DNA from: CALVGQ01 sp031551965
GTDB taxonomy: Bacteria; Bacillota_I; Bacilli_A; Erysipelotrichales; Erysipelotrichaceae
Length of the DNA: 64,000 nt
NCBI GenBank assembly: GCA_031551965.1
Contig: JAVBMW010000003.1
Span: 112,201 to 176,200, forward strand
Direction: 5' to 3'
The translations under genes and the position numbers were made by a program. The notes under the pieces were generated by a model. That model saw nothing but the letters and a program-made list of their open reading frames with translations. It was not told the origin of the DNA and did not search any database. Each line of letters starts with the position of its first letter. Positions within the stretch are counted from its first letter, which is position 1. Of this stretch, positions 16,444-25,092 are shown in pieces.

Positions 16444-17265
16444 ATGAGTAAAATTAAAGTAGTAAACTACGAAACATTCGAAGGAATTAAACATGCAGAT
16501 GAATTTGGAAATGAATATTGGCTGGCAAGAGAACTGCAGATAGTGTTAGAATACAAAAAATGGCAGAAATTCATAAATGTTATTGAAAAAGCAATGTGCT
16601 CGTGTGAAAATAGCAGTTTGGATTCTAATGACCATTTTACCCAAGTGGGTAAAATGGTTAAAACAGGAGACTCTATTAGACAAATCTTAGACTATAGGCT
16701 TACTAGATATGCATGCTATCTAATTGTACAAAATGCTGATCCGAGTAAAGAAGTAGTTGCATTAGGTCAAACATATTTTGCGGCACAAACTAGAAAACAA
16801 GAGATAAGTGAAATTGAATATGGAAAACTCACTGAAACTGAAAAGAGATTTTATAATCGTAGTATTACTAAAAAAGAAAATTATCTGCTTAATCAAGTTG
16901 CTAAAAATGCAGGAGTGAAAAATTTTGACCAATTTCATAATGCAGGATACAAAGGATTGTACAATGGAGAAACTGCTGATGATATATTTAAAAGAAAAAA
17001 GTTAAACTATCGGGAAGATATTTTAGACAATATGGGGAGTGACGAGTTGATCGTAAATATGTTTAGAATTTCCCAAACTAAACAAAAAATAGATAATGAT
17101 AGAATTCAGGGTGAAGAAAATGCAAAACATGCACATTACCAAGTTGGAAAACAGGTGAGACAAACAATTAAAAAACTTGGTGGAACAATGCCTGAAGATT
17201 TTCCAACGCCGGAGAAAAGCCTTAAATTATTAGAAAAAGAAGAGAAAAAGATTAAAAGCAGATAA
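16444..17265 (+). CDS. dinD: DinD-like protein with BRO-N-type domain
   Basis: 273 residues, similar in length and layout to E. coli DinD. The N-terminal part (about 1-115) is the BRO-N-like region: EFGNEYWLARELQIVLEY, then SRYACYLIVQNGDP-type motif as TRYACYLIVQNADPSKEV, then GQTYFAAQTRKQE. The rest is charged and helical (RFYNRSITKKENYLLNQVA; HAHYQVGKQVR). DinD is a DNA-damage-induced protein that inhibits RecA filaments in E. coli. I see no clear LexA site here. Codons 63-72 (HFTQVGKMVK region) are written as a perfect inverted repeat. The binding site is ACGGAGGAAAA. Confidence 0.85.
   Translation: MSKIKVVNYETFEGIKHADEFGNEYWLARELQIVLEYKKWQKFINVIEKAMCSCENSSLDSNDHFTQVGKMVKTGDSIRQILDYRLTRYACYLIVQNADPSKEVVALGQTYFAAQTRKQEISEIEYGKLTETEKRFYNRSITKKENYLLNQVAKNAGVKNFDQFHNAGYKGLYNGETADDIFKRKKLNYREDILDNMGSDELIVNMFRISQTKQKIDNDRIQGEENAKHAHYQVGKQVRQTIKKLGGTMPEDFPTPEKSLKLLEKEEKKIKSR
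16631..16658 (+). repeat. Perfect inverted repeat inside dinD
   Basis: ACCATTTTACCC (16631-16642) and GGGTAAAATGGT (16647-16658) with loop AAGT. All 12 arm bases match, and in RNA the stem could extend by a G-U and a U-A pair. It encodes HFTQVGKMV in the N-terminal domain, just before the conserved TRYACYLIVQN motif. Confidence 0.9.
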
Positions 17266-17335
17266 ATTATTATTGTTTTGATTGAGCAAATATAAAACGT
17301 TTTATTTCTTGAACTTTAGTTAATTACTGTATTAT

Positions 17336-17365
17336 TGGAATATTTTACTTTGGGCATGTATAATA
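17336..17365 (+). promoter_or_regulatory. Possible promoter of the orphan EIIB gene
   Basis: TTGGAA at about 17336 and TATAAT at about 17360, 18 bases apart, lie 35 bases before the gene. Confidence 0.5.
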
Positions 17366-17399
17366 AGGTTAATCACTCTAATAAAAGAAAGGTCAGTCT

Positions 17400-17699
17400 A
17401 TGAGAAAAATATTATTATGTTGTGCTGGAGGAATGAGCTCAAGTTTACTAGTTTTAAGAATGAGGCAGGCTGCTGAACAACAAAACTATGAATGTGAAAT
17501 TGAAACTGATGGCTATATGTGGATTGAGAAAAAGGCTAAAGACGCAGATGTGCTCTTAGTTGGTCCACAAATCCGCCATCATTTACAAAATCTCAGAAAA
17601 CAAATTTCATGCCCTGTTGAAGTAATCGATATGAAGCTATATGGTACGATGGATGGAGCTGGAGTTCTAGAGGTTGCAAAGAAAATATTAAATGATTAA
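17400..17699 (+). CDS. PTS EIIB, lactose/cellobiose type, orphan
   Basis: 99 residues, the full length of this single-domain family. The active cysteine lies in ILLCCAGGMSSSLL (C7/C8), and LLVGPQIRHHL is the typical second motif. It would receive phosphate from an EIIA and pass it to a sugar bound by an EIIC. Neither partner is adjacent, so it works with components encoded elsewhere or has a regulatory role. It lies alone, followed by a terminator. Confidence 0.88.
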   Translation: MRKILLCCAGGMSSSLLVLRMRQAAEQQNYECEIETDGYMWIEKKAKDADVLLVGPQIRHHLQNLRKQISCPVEVIDMKLYGTMDGAGVLEVAKKILND

Positions 17700-17706
17700 C
17701 ACAGAT

Positions 17707-17740
17707 CATAAACACACTTCATCGTGTGTTTATGTATTTT
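17707..17740 (+). terminator. Terminator after the orphan EIIB gene
   Basis: CATAAACACAC (17707-17717) and GTGTGTTTATG (17724-17734), perfect 11-bp arms, followed by TATTTT. Confidence 0.85.
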
Positions 17741-17768
17741 GTGATATAATATTTTTGGGTGAAAAAAT

Positions 17769-18464
17769 ATGTTTGATCGAATTGGATATAAATTGAATGC
17801 AAAAAAATTAATTAAATTAAAAGGTAAAATGTTTATTAATGTTGCCTTTTTAAGTTTAATGATTAGCTTGGCTTGGATAAGTTATGCAGTTGATTTTGAA
17901 AACTTGATAGTTTATATATATATTGGAGGATTTCAAATACAAGAATTATTTTGGGCAGAGGCAATTCATTTTTTTAGTATTTTTGTTATAGTTTTACTTA
18001 TTTGGGAAGTCTTAGTTCAAATACCATTTAAATATGGTATGAAAAATTATTTTTGTGAAGCTTTCTTTGTTCCAGATGAAATTAAATCCAGTGTTTGGAT
18101 TGGATTTCGAAAAGGTTATTCTAAAATTATGGCAACAGAGCTTATTGCGAATATTATTATTGCATTGGGATATTTATGTTTTATAATACCGGGAATTTAT
18201 TTTCAATACAGTTATAAATTTATCCCTTACCTATTGAAGGATGAACCTGATCTTCCTCCATTTGAATTAATAAAAAAATCAAAAATGATGATGAAGAAGC
18301 ATTATTTTGAAATGATTTTCTTAGATATAACATTTTTACCCTATACAATATTGGGGTATATAAGCGGCAGTATAACTAGATTGTATTCAATTCCTTACAT
18401 TGAACTTGTATATGCACAGGTTTATGAATGGTTAAAAAAAGAATATAAGGAATCAAATGTATGA
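17769..18464 (+). CDS. DUF975-family membrane protein
   Basis: 231 residues with five or six hydrophobic segments (about 22-40, 70-92, 128-150, 175-200). The motif LGYLCFIIPGIYFQYSYKFIPYLLKDEP and the following SKMMMKKHYFEMIFLD region are characteristic of DUF975 proteins, whose function is unknown. The start follows GGGTGAAAAAAT. It overlaps the methyltransferase gene by ATGA, so the two are co-translated. Confidence 0.75.
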   Translation: MFDRIGYKLNAKKLIKLKGKMFINVAFLSLMISLAWISYAVDFENLIVYIYIGGFQIQELFWAEAIHFFSIFVIVLLIWEVLVQIPFKYGMKNYFCEAFFVPDEIKSSVWIGFRKGYSKIMATELIANIIIALGYLCFIIPGIYFQYSYKFIPYLLKDEPDLPPFELIKKSKMMMKKHYFEMIFLDITFLPYTILGYISGSITRLYSIPYIELVYAQVYEWLKKEYKESNV

Positions 18465-19591
18465 GTCAAATAAAGACTAATTTAGAACGTTTGACTGATC
18501 CGTCTAAAATTATATTAAGTCAACCATCTACAGAGATCGTAAAAATCGAAATCATGAAAAAAACGAAGGGATTTCAAATAAGTAAATATACGAAAACTCA
18601 GGTTTTTCACGAAAATATAAATGAAGAAGAATTAAATGATCGAGTAGAAGTATTATTTAATGACTTTAGACAATTGAATGGTTGGAATGATAAAGAGGAA
18701 TTACAAATTCGCAAATCGAAAAAAGGGAGTTTAGTCTTTATTCACAATCCAATTAAAGAGATAAAAAAGATTGAAGCACACAATCGTAAAAAGAACTATA
18801 TATTGGAAGAGGGAACGGTGATTGAACCTCTTGTTGATATGGGTATCTTTACGAGTGAAGGTAAAGTTATACAATCGATGTATAACAAATATAAACAAAT
18901 TAATAAATTCATTGAAATTATCGATGATGCGATCAAAAAAGAAAATTACACTCAACTTAATATTATAGACTTTGGATGTGGTAAAAGTTATTTAACATTT
19001 ATTTTATATTATTATTTAGTTGAAATAAAACATATTAAAGTAAATATGATTGGTTTAGACCTTAAACAAGATGTGATTGAGAATTGCAATCTAGCTGCAA
19101 AAAAATATGGTTACAATGATTTGAAATTTGAAGTAGGTAATATTGAGGGATATCAAACTAGTTTTGATGTTGATATGATCATTAGCTTACATGCTTGTGA
19201 TACAGCAACTGATTTTGCCTTATATCACGCCATGAAATGGAAAGCAAAAATGATATTTAGTGTACCATGTTGTCAGCATGAACTTAATGCGCAGATGAAA
19301 TCTGAACATTTTTCAATATTGACGCGTTATGGTATTGCGCAGGAAAGAATTGCTGCCTTGTTTACTGATGTGATTCGATGTAATTTGGTTAAATCACAAG
19401 GCTATCAAACACAGCTATTAGAGTTTGTAGATTTAAGTCATACTCCAAAAAACATGTTGATCAGAGCTACAAAGACCGATATTCCCGGGGAAATAAAAAA
19501 AGAAATGATCAAAGAAGTAGATTCTTTGATTAATGAATATCATTTAGATCCAACCCTGTATCGATTATTAAAAAATGATGGTTTAATTTAG
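18461..19591 (+). CDS. SAM-dependent methyltransferase (Methyltransf_32-like)
   Basis: 376 residues. The SAM-binding motif I is IDFGCGKSYLTF at about 167-178, followed by MIGLDLKQDVIENC and the HACDTATDFALYHA / FSVPCCQHELN block. This block is typical of the family also found in eukaryotic METTL25- and RRNAD1-like proteins. The N-terminal 150 residues form an additional domain. The substrate is not known; a nucleic acid or ribosomal substrate is plausible from relatives. The gene is the second of a two-gene operon with the DUF975 protein and is followed by a terminator. Confidence 0.8.
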   Translation: MSQIKTNLERLTDPSKIILSQPSTEIVKIEIMKKTKGFQISKYTKTQVFHENINEEELNDRVEVLFNDFRQLNGWNDKEELQIRKSKKGSLVFIHNPIKEIKKIEAHNRKKNYILEEGTVIEPLVDMGIFTSEGKVIQSMYNKYKQINKFIEIIDDAIKKENYTQLNIIDFGCGKSYLTFILYYYLVEIKHIKVNMIGLDLKQDVIENCNLAAKKYGYNDLKFEVGNIEGYQTSFDVDMIISLHACDTATDFALYHAMKWKAKMIFSVPCCQHELNAQMKSEHFSILTRYGIAQERIAALFTDVIRCNLVKSQGYQTQLLEFVDLSHTPKNMLIRATKTDIPGEIKKEMIKEVDSLINEYHLDPTLYRLLKNDGLI

Positions 19592-19620
19592 AATTCCTTG
19601 TTCAAAGGAGTTCTTTTTCT
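19591..19620 (+). terminator. Terminator after the methyltransferase gene
   Basis: GAATTCCTT (19591-19599) and AAGGAGTTC (19605-19613) with one G-T pair, then TTTTTCT. It lies between this gene and the end of the oppositely directed BlaR1-like gene. Confidence 0.8.
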
Positions 19621-19625
19621 CAAAT

Positions 19626-21080
19626 CTAATGAATTAAATTGGATTCTGTTAAGTGATTAGTTATATTGAGTATTCCGCTGATTGTCATGTTTGTTTGAGA
19701 AGTATTTTTAAAACGTATCATAATGAATGCTGCTTCACTAGAATCAAATATATCTACTTCTAGATTCTCGTTTTCTAATGATTGAATCATAATCTTATCA
19801 AAAGCATAATACATTACTGAATCTTGAATACAGATGGTTAAAGCGGCATTAGGTTTAAGTTGAATAATATACTCATAATTGTTAGAAAAGACATTATAAT
19901 AAATAGAAAACTTATTTCGTTCATTTGTGATTTCAAGGTCTGATAAACAAAGATAACCAGTAATTAAAGGAACATAGATCCTTCCGTCAATAACATCATA
20001 ATTATCTATAAGATCTGAGTAATCAATTTTTTGACTAAGATGGAGGTCATGAATTATAGGATATAAGTCATAGTTTGTACAAGCTTGCTGAAGGCTATAG
20101 GACAAAGCATAGATATTGCTGTTGCAAAGCAAAACTGCAAGAGCAAAGACTAGTGATAACAAAATCTTTGAGTATCCCTTCGAGTAGGTTAATATCAGTT
20201 TAAATCGATTGACGAGCGATGATTTATTGTTTTTTACCAACGAAAGATAAGGAGGCTTTTCTTTATAGTTCAAAGAATTTTCGATAGTATCAACAATAGT
20301 TTCCATATAAGTAAATTTTTGATCCAAAGTCAAATCATTTACAACATCAGCATCACAAGATAAATCACAAACCATTTCAAAATGCTTATCAATATAATGC
20401 AATGTAGGATTGAACCAAAACAAACATTTAAGAAATGCAATATAAGTCTTTATCCAAAGGTCTTTATTTTTATAGTGAAACAGTTCATGCTTGATTGTTA
20501 GGTAATTCATAAAATTATCCTCATGAATAATAGGGATAAAAATAATTGGACTTAACAATCCAGTAATTGCTGGACTTGAAATAATAGGGCAATAAAAGAT
20601 TGCGATTTTTCTGTTAATATTATTGATTGCCTTTAATTGATTCAGCTCTTTTTCCAATTTAGGATTTAGAAAAGATTGTTTTAGCAAATTTCTTTTTCTT
20701 ATGCTGTTTGATACTGAAAAACAAATGAAAAAGGCAACTGCTAAGCCTAACCATATCTTATATACTAATACAATTTGATTGAATCTAAACAAGTTTGCAA
20801 GTTTAGCATAATCACCATTCAATAAGGCAAGATATTGAAAAGAACTATCTGTAATTTGATTATAGTTTACAGATGTCCAGGATTTCAGTGAAAAAGATAT
20901 AGTAAAAATGGAAATAAAGGTAATAAGGAATAATGAAAAACGAAAAAAATTATAACGAATATTTGCATTTATATTTATTAAAATTCGTTCAAATAAAAAA
21001 AGAATAAAAGCAAATTCAAGAATATGAATGTTGAGAGTTAGAATTATAATTAAAAACTTTAGTAAAGAATAAATTGTCAT
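19626..21080 (-). CDS. BlaR1/MecR1-like M56 sensor protease
   Basis: 484 residues. Four hydrophobic segments in the first half (about 3-30, 38-62, 100-125, 305-325) surround a cytoplasmic zinc protease domain with the motif KHELFHYKNKDLW (HExxH) and FNPTLHYIDKHFEMVCDLSCDADVV. This is the M56 architecture in which an external signal triggers cleavage of a BlaI-type repressor. The outer C-terminal part, about 150 residues, is not a penicillin-binding domain: no SxxK, SxN or KTG series is seen. The signal is therefore probably not a beta-lactam. It overlaps the BlaI-like gene by ATGA. Confidence 0.85.
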   Translation of the reverse strand: MTIYSLLKFLIIILTLNIHILEFAFILFLFERILININANIRYNFFRFSLFLITFISIFTISFSLKSWTSVNYNQITDSSFQYLALLNGDYAKLANLFRFNQIVLVYKIWLGLAVAFFICFSVSNSIRKRNLLKQSFLNPKLEKELNQLKAINNINRKIAIFYCPIISSPAITGLLSPIIFIPIIHEDNFMNYLTIKHELFHYKNKDLWIKTYIAFLKCLFWFNPTLHYIDKHFEMVCDLSCDADVVNDLTLDQKFTYMETIVDTIENSLNYKEKPPYLSLVKNNKSSLVNRFKLILTYSKGYSKILLSLVFALAVLLCNSNIYALSYSLQQACTNYDLYPIIHDLHLSQKIDYSDLIDNYDVIDGRIYVPLITGYLCLSDLEITNERNKFSIYYNVFSNNYEYIIQLKPNAALTICIQDSVMYYAFDKIMIQSLENENLEVDIFDSSEAAFIMIRFKNTSQTNMTISGILNITNHLTESNLIH

Positions 21081-21445
21081 TTATTTTTATTCTCTTCCAA
21101 AAGTTTTCTAGCTGCTTCAACATTTTCTTTTGTATAATCCATTCCAACTAACCCTAAAAAGGCACTGGCTGGATCGACATTAGCTTTTTTAAGTTTTAGA
21201 TTAATATGATTATGATAATAAGGTTGTTTATCGATGATTGGATAATATAGATAGGATCTGCTTTCAATATCATATGCAATTGCTTTTTTCTTAACTAAAC
21301 GCGATAAAAAAGTAACGACAGTTGGATATTGCCATTTATTAGGATAGAGCTGATTGATTCGATCAAAAATCATAGTACTGGTTAAGTGCTCATCGCAATC
21401 CCACAAAATATTCATGATAGCTAATTCAGATGGTGATATATTCAT
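21077..21445 (-). CDS. BlaI/MecI-like repressor
   Basis: 122 residues from the start at 21445, which has GGAGGGATC just upstream; the longer frame adds residues without a binding site. Residues 1-80 form the winged helix (SPSELAIMNILWDCDEHLTS, then YPTVVTFLSRLVKKKAI). The rest is the dimerisation helix region where BlaR1-like proteases usually cut. With the divergent ABC genes and a dyad operator between them, it probably represses both its own operon and the exporter. Confidence 0.88.
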   Translation of the reverse strand: MNISPSELAIMNILWDCDEHLTSTMIFDRINQLYPNKWQYPTVVTFLSRLVKKKAIAYDIESRSYLYYPIIDKQPYYHNHINLKLKKANVDPASAFLGLVGMDYTKENVEAARKLLEENKNK

Positions 21446-21526
21446 ATTGATCCCTCCATGTATGTTTATTATAATCGATTCAATTACATAAGGCAAACAA
21501 AAATATTACAATAATTAATATCATGA

Positions 21527-21550
21527 ATTACATATTGACAAATATGTAAT
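21527..21550. promoter_or_regulatory. Dyad operator between the BlaI-like gene and the ABC genes
   Basis: ATTACATATT and AATATGTAAT are arms of a nearly perfect inverted repeat containing TACA/TGTA half-sites, as BlaI/MecI operators do. A TTGACA (21535-21540) that could be the -35 of the ABC promoter lies inside it, so repressor binding would block the polymerase. The matching -10 (TAAACT at about 21558) is weak. Confidence 0.65.
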
Positions 21551-21610
21551 ATAATAATAAACTGAATTGTAATAGATAGATTCAGTTAAATAGAATGATG
21601 AGGGGTATGT

Positions 21611-22927
21611 ATGAATGGAGTGTTATTGGAAGTAAAACTATTACTAAAAAATAGGAAATCAAAATTTTTAATGATATTGGCTTGTGCAATTCTTTTTCTA
21701 GTTGTCTTATTAGAACAAGTTAATTTTAAAAAAGATAATTGGGAAATTTCTTTCAATTCTAATAGTGGTATTTATAGTATTTACGATTGGACATGTACAG
21801 TGCCGAATGCAGATAAGGAATATTGTAAATCACTTTTAGCCACGATTGATATAAATGAAAATTATTTGGAAGTATTGCTTTCAAAAGATGCAAGAGCCAT
21901 AGGGGCTTATAAATTTTTAATGAATGTATCTTCTTTGTCCGATAAATTAAAAAGACATCCGGAAATAGCCATTAATGCGATTTCTGATTATCAAAAAGCA
22001 TTAGATATTATTGAGGAAAGCAAACTATATGTTGATTTATTTGAAGATTCAGGTATTTATGACTTTGATTTTAATGAGTTGTTGAAATTTTCAGAGTTTT
22101 ATTTGCAGATAACCAAAAATGATTTGGAGTTGATATTACCTCATCAAATTACTCCTGCAAGTTTAATCGGAATATATTTTGAGATATTACCCTTTTTATC
22201 ACTTATTTGTGTATTGTTTTTTTCTTTTAATACGGTATCACATGATTTTGAAAATGGAACAGTTAAAAATTATTGGACAACATCAAAAGGAAGACAAAAG
22301 TATTTGTTTAAAAAATCTTTAAGTAATTTTATCGCTTGTTGCATAATTTTGTTTGTTCCACTATTGGTTGGAGTATTACTATTAACAATTACTCAAGGGG
22401 TATCTTCTTTTATACACCCAACGCTACAATATGCAAAAGGGATTACCTCATTTCAACCTATGCAATTATTTGAGATGATTTCGCCGACTAAAAGCAATTA
22501 TGATACCGTGATAAGTATGGGATTATTTAGCAATCATCCCCGTGTATTGACTGAAACGGTTGCAGATTATCGCCACATTGATTTATATCAAATAATGCCT
22601 CTTTATCTTGCGTTGTTTTACAGTTTAATAGTGAATTTGTTGAGCATTTATTTCATCATAGTATTAAATATGTTATTTAGCTTAATGAACAAAAATAAAA
22701 TATTAAATCTTTTGGTACAAATAGGGTTGTTAATAGGTGGAATAGCTTTAGCGAATAATTTAAGTTTAACCATCAATAACTTCAATCCTTACGCTATGAT
22801 CTATCCTTTAAAGTTACTCAATGCCACTGTACCCATAACGTATTTGAATGGAATTGTTCTACTTAGTGTAAGTAGTTTCGTTGTTTATCTACTCGCAAGA
22901 ATCAGAATCAAAAGAATTGATATTTAA
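21611..22927 (+). CDS. ABC-2 type permease, BlaI-linked exporter
   Basis: 438 residues. One N-terminal membrane helix (about 17-35) is followed by a large outer region of about 150 residues, then five or six helices in the second half (LPFLSLICVLFFSF, SNFIACCIILFVPLLVGV, YLALFYSLIVNLL). The motif SHDFENGTVKNYWTTSKGRQKYLFKK after the second helix resembles the DxxxGT...R.K segment of ABC-2 permeases. The start follows GATGAGGGG. It heads a three-gene operon: permease, ATPase, permease. Confidence 0.8.
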   Translation: MNGVLLEVKLLLKNRKSKFLMILACAILFLVVLLEQVNFKKDNWEISFNSNSGIYSIYDWTCTVPNADKEYCKSLLATIDINENYLEVLLSKDARAIGAYKFLMNVSSLSDKLKRHPEIAINAISDYQKALDIIEESKLYVDLFEDSGIYDFDFNELLKFSEFYLQITKNDLELILPHQITPASLIGIYFEILPFLSLICVLFFSFNTVSHDFENGTVKNYWTTSKGRQKYLFKKSLSNFIACCIILFVPLLVGVLLLTITQGVSSFIHPTLQYAKGITSFQPMQLFEMISPTKSNYDTVISMGLFSNHPRVLTETVADYRHIDLYQIMPLYLALFYSLIVNLLSIYFIIVLNMLFSLMNKNKILNLLVQIGLLIGGIALANNLSLTINNFNPYAMIYPLKLLNATVPITYLNGIVLLSVSSFVVYLLARIRIKRIDI

Positions 22928-22942
22928 AAGGAGAATAATATT

Positions 22943-23830
22943 ATGACAATTTTAAGTGTAAAAAACGTAAGTAAGAAATATGGAAACTTCTATGCCATTA
23001 AAGATGTTTCGTTTGAAGTGAATGAAAACGAGATCGTAGGATTCATTGGCCCAAATGGAGCAGGTAAATCAACTACAATGAAATGTATCAATAGTTTGAT
23101 TGTTCCAACTGAGGGAACAATTGAAGTTTGTGGTTTTGATATTAAAAAAGAAAGAGAAAAAGCATTAGAGTTCCAAGCAAGTATGATAGAAAGTCCAGCA
23201 CTTCACTTTGAATTGTCAGGATTAGATAATTTAAAGATATTTGCCTCTCTTCGTAATATTCCAGATTCAAGAATTAAAGAAATAGAAGAGTTTATTGGAA
23301 TCGGTAAAGGAATTAAGAAACCAGTTAAGAACTTCTCTCTAGGGATGAAACAAAGATTAGCGTTAGGGATCGTTCTTTTAAGTGATCCTAAGTTTATTAT
23401 ATTAGATGAACCTACAAATGGCCTTGATCCAACAGGAGTACTTGAATTAAGAAAAACACTGATCAGTTTATGCAAAGATCATGGTGTATCGATTCTATTC
23501 TCATCTCATCAATTGGGTGAAATAGAAAGAATCGCAGACAGGATCATTTGTATCAAAGAGGGACAACTAGTACCGATCCATGATTCGATTCGCGATCAAG
23601 TATTTTACAGTATTGTGATCGATGAACCAGTCATCAAAGAAGAAGACTTAAAAAGAATAGAAGGAGTACAGAAACTTGAAATCAAAGATTCACATATCAA
23701 GATAACACTATTAAAAGAAGATAGTGTTAATGATGTGGTTGATGTGATAAGAAGTAAGACAAAAATCAAATCCATTCAAAGAGAACAAATGAGTATTGAA
23801 GATATCTATCTAGAAACATTTGGTGGATAG
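22943..23830 (+). CDS. ABC transporter ATPase, BlaI-linked exporter
   Basis: 295 residues. Walker A is GPNGAGKSTT (about 36-45), the signature region reads FSLGMKQRLALG instead of LSGGQ, Walker B is FIILDEPTNGLDP and the H-loop is SSHQ. The MKQR-type signature is that of the BcrA/drug and peptide exporter ATPases. The C-terminal 80 residues are an accessory domain. It powers the two permeases on either side and is a paralogue of the ATPases at 48851 and 52543. Confidence 0.92.
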   Translation: MTILSVKNVSKKYGNFYAIKDVSFEVNENEIVGFIGPNGAGKSTTMKCINSLIVPTEGTIEVCGFDIKKEREKALEFQASMIESPALHFELSGLDNLKIFASLRNIPDSRIKEIEEFIGIGKGIKKPVKNFSLGMKQRLALGIVLLSDPKFIILDEPTNGLDPTGVLELRKTLISLCKDHGVSILFSSHQLGEIERIADRIICIKEGQLVPIHDSIRDQVFYSIVIDEPVIKEEDLKRIEGVQKLEIKDSHIKITLLKEDSVNDVVDVIRSKTKIKSIQREQMSIEDIYLETFGG

Positions 23831-23831
23831 T

Positions 23832-24962
23832 ATGAAACGAGCAATTAAATATGAATGGAGTTATTTGATACGAAGCAAACAAAGGATTATTACAATATTA
23901 CTCATTTTTGTTTATGGTATTGGTTTTCCTTTTGTGTATCAAGTTTTTGAACAACAGGATTTAAACTATTTGAAGCTTATTTTAGAAGAAGAGACATCTT
24001 ATTATACTCAAACTGTACAAAGATTGAGTGTATTTGGTGAAAGCAAAGAAACAGAAATAAAATTATATAATGAATATTTAAAAGCAACTTTACGCTTAAA
24101 ACGTTCATTAAAACTTACAGATTTAAAAGAACAAGCTGTCAGCTATCAACAATATTTAAAATATCAAGTAATTTTCTTTGAAAACCAGATGGAAATTTTT
24201 GACCAATTTTCAGATTATGATACCATTAAATCTAAATATGATATTTCTTCAATGAATATTGAAAAGGGGTATTATCAAGGAATCAGCGAATATCATTTGA
24301 ATAGTGCAAATTATTTTTATAAGTTCTTTTCTGGTTATTCATTATTAGGGATTTGTATCATAACGATACTAATGAATTATGAAATGCTAGGAAGAGAGTT
24401 TGGGAATGGTACATTTAAGTTGTTGTATACGACTAATATCAAAAGAGAAAACATTGCGTTATCCAAGCTGATTTTTTGTATTGTACAAAGTTTTGTATTG
24501 ATATTTGTTTCTAGTATTTTGGGGTACGTGATCAGTATTGGTAATATGTATGCAGGCAGTTTTAATGAACTAGTTTTAATGAGTAATATCAGCAATTATC
24601 AATCGATACTGGATAGAGTTGTGAGTGTTGCAACTTTAACATCATCTAGTATTATTCATTTTAGTATGCTGATACTTATGTTTATTGTCTTGATGTATTT
24701 TATGGCTATATTATTTAGGTCATCTTCGTTAGTTTTACTTATAGGATTATCATTTGTAATTTTGATGTTTATGCTCAATCAAATTTCATTGAATATACCT
24801 TTTATTCCTCTGTTTCAATGGAATTTGTTTACTGTAAATTTCACAAAAATGTTTAGCTTTATAACCGGCTTTAGTTTTATAAGTATTTCAATGTGTATCA
24901 TCTTGATTGGTATTTCTATAATTCTATTTAAAAGAAATGATATGCAAGGTAGTGAAGAATAG
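23832..24962 (+). CDS. ABC-2 type permease, second subunit
   Basis: 376 residues from the ATG at 23832, one base after the ATPase stop, with GGTGG upstream; a TTG in frame at 23820 is less likely. The topology matches the partner at 21611: an N-terminal helix, an outer segment of about 140 residues, then five or six helices (GICIITILMNYEMLGREFGNGTFKLLYTT...). The operon ends with a strong terminator. By analogy with other BlaI-controlled or BcrA-like exporters it may confer resistance to a cell-envelope-active compound, but the substrate is unknown. Confidence 0.8.
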   Translation: MKRAIKYEWSYLIRSKQRIITILLIFVYGIGFPFVYQVFEQQDLNYLKLILEEETSYYTQTVQRLSVFGESKETEIKLYNEYLKATLRLKRSLKLTDLKEQAVSYQQYLKYQVIFFENQMEIFDQFSDYDTIKSKYDISSMNIEKGYYQGISEYHLNSANYFYKFFSGYSLLGICIITILMNYEMLGREFGNGTFKLLYTTNIKRENIALSKLIFCIVQSFVLIFVSSILGYVISIGNMYAGSFNELVLMSNISNYQSILDRVVSVATLTSSSIIHFSMLILMFIVLMYFMAILFRSSSLVLLIGLSFVILMFMLNQISLNIPFIPLFQWNLFTVNFTKMFSFITGFSFISISMCIILIGISIILFKRNDMQGSEE

Positions 24963-24993
24963 AATTAAGCGCATAAAAATAATCAGCTTATTT

Positions 24994-25031
24994 AGAATTC
25001 CTTATGAATCGTTAAGGAATTCTTCTTTTTT
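24994..25031 (+). terminator. Terminator of the BlaI-linked ABC operon
   Basis: AGAATTCCTTA (24994-25004) and TAAGGAATTCT, perfect arms with a 7-base loop, followed by TCTTTTTTAT. Confidence 0.9.
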
Positions 25032-25092
25032 ATATCAAGTAGCTCTTTACTTTTCTCTTTTATAATTTCTATAGTGAAAAGGAGTGAATGTT

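Noticed and set aside
19626..21445. Beta-lactam resistance regulator
   Set aside because: The protease and repressor fit BlaR1/BlaI, but the sensor lacks penicillin-binding motifs and no beta-lactamase is nearby.
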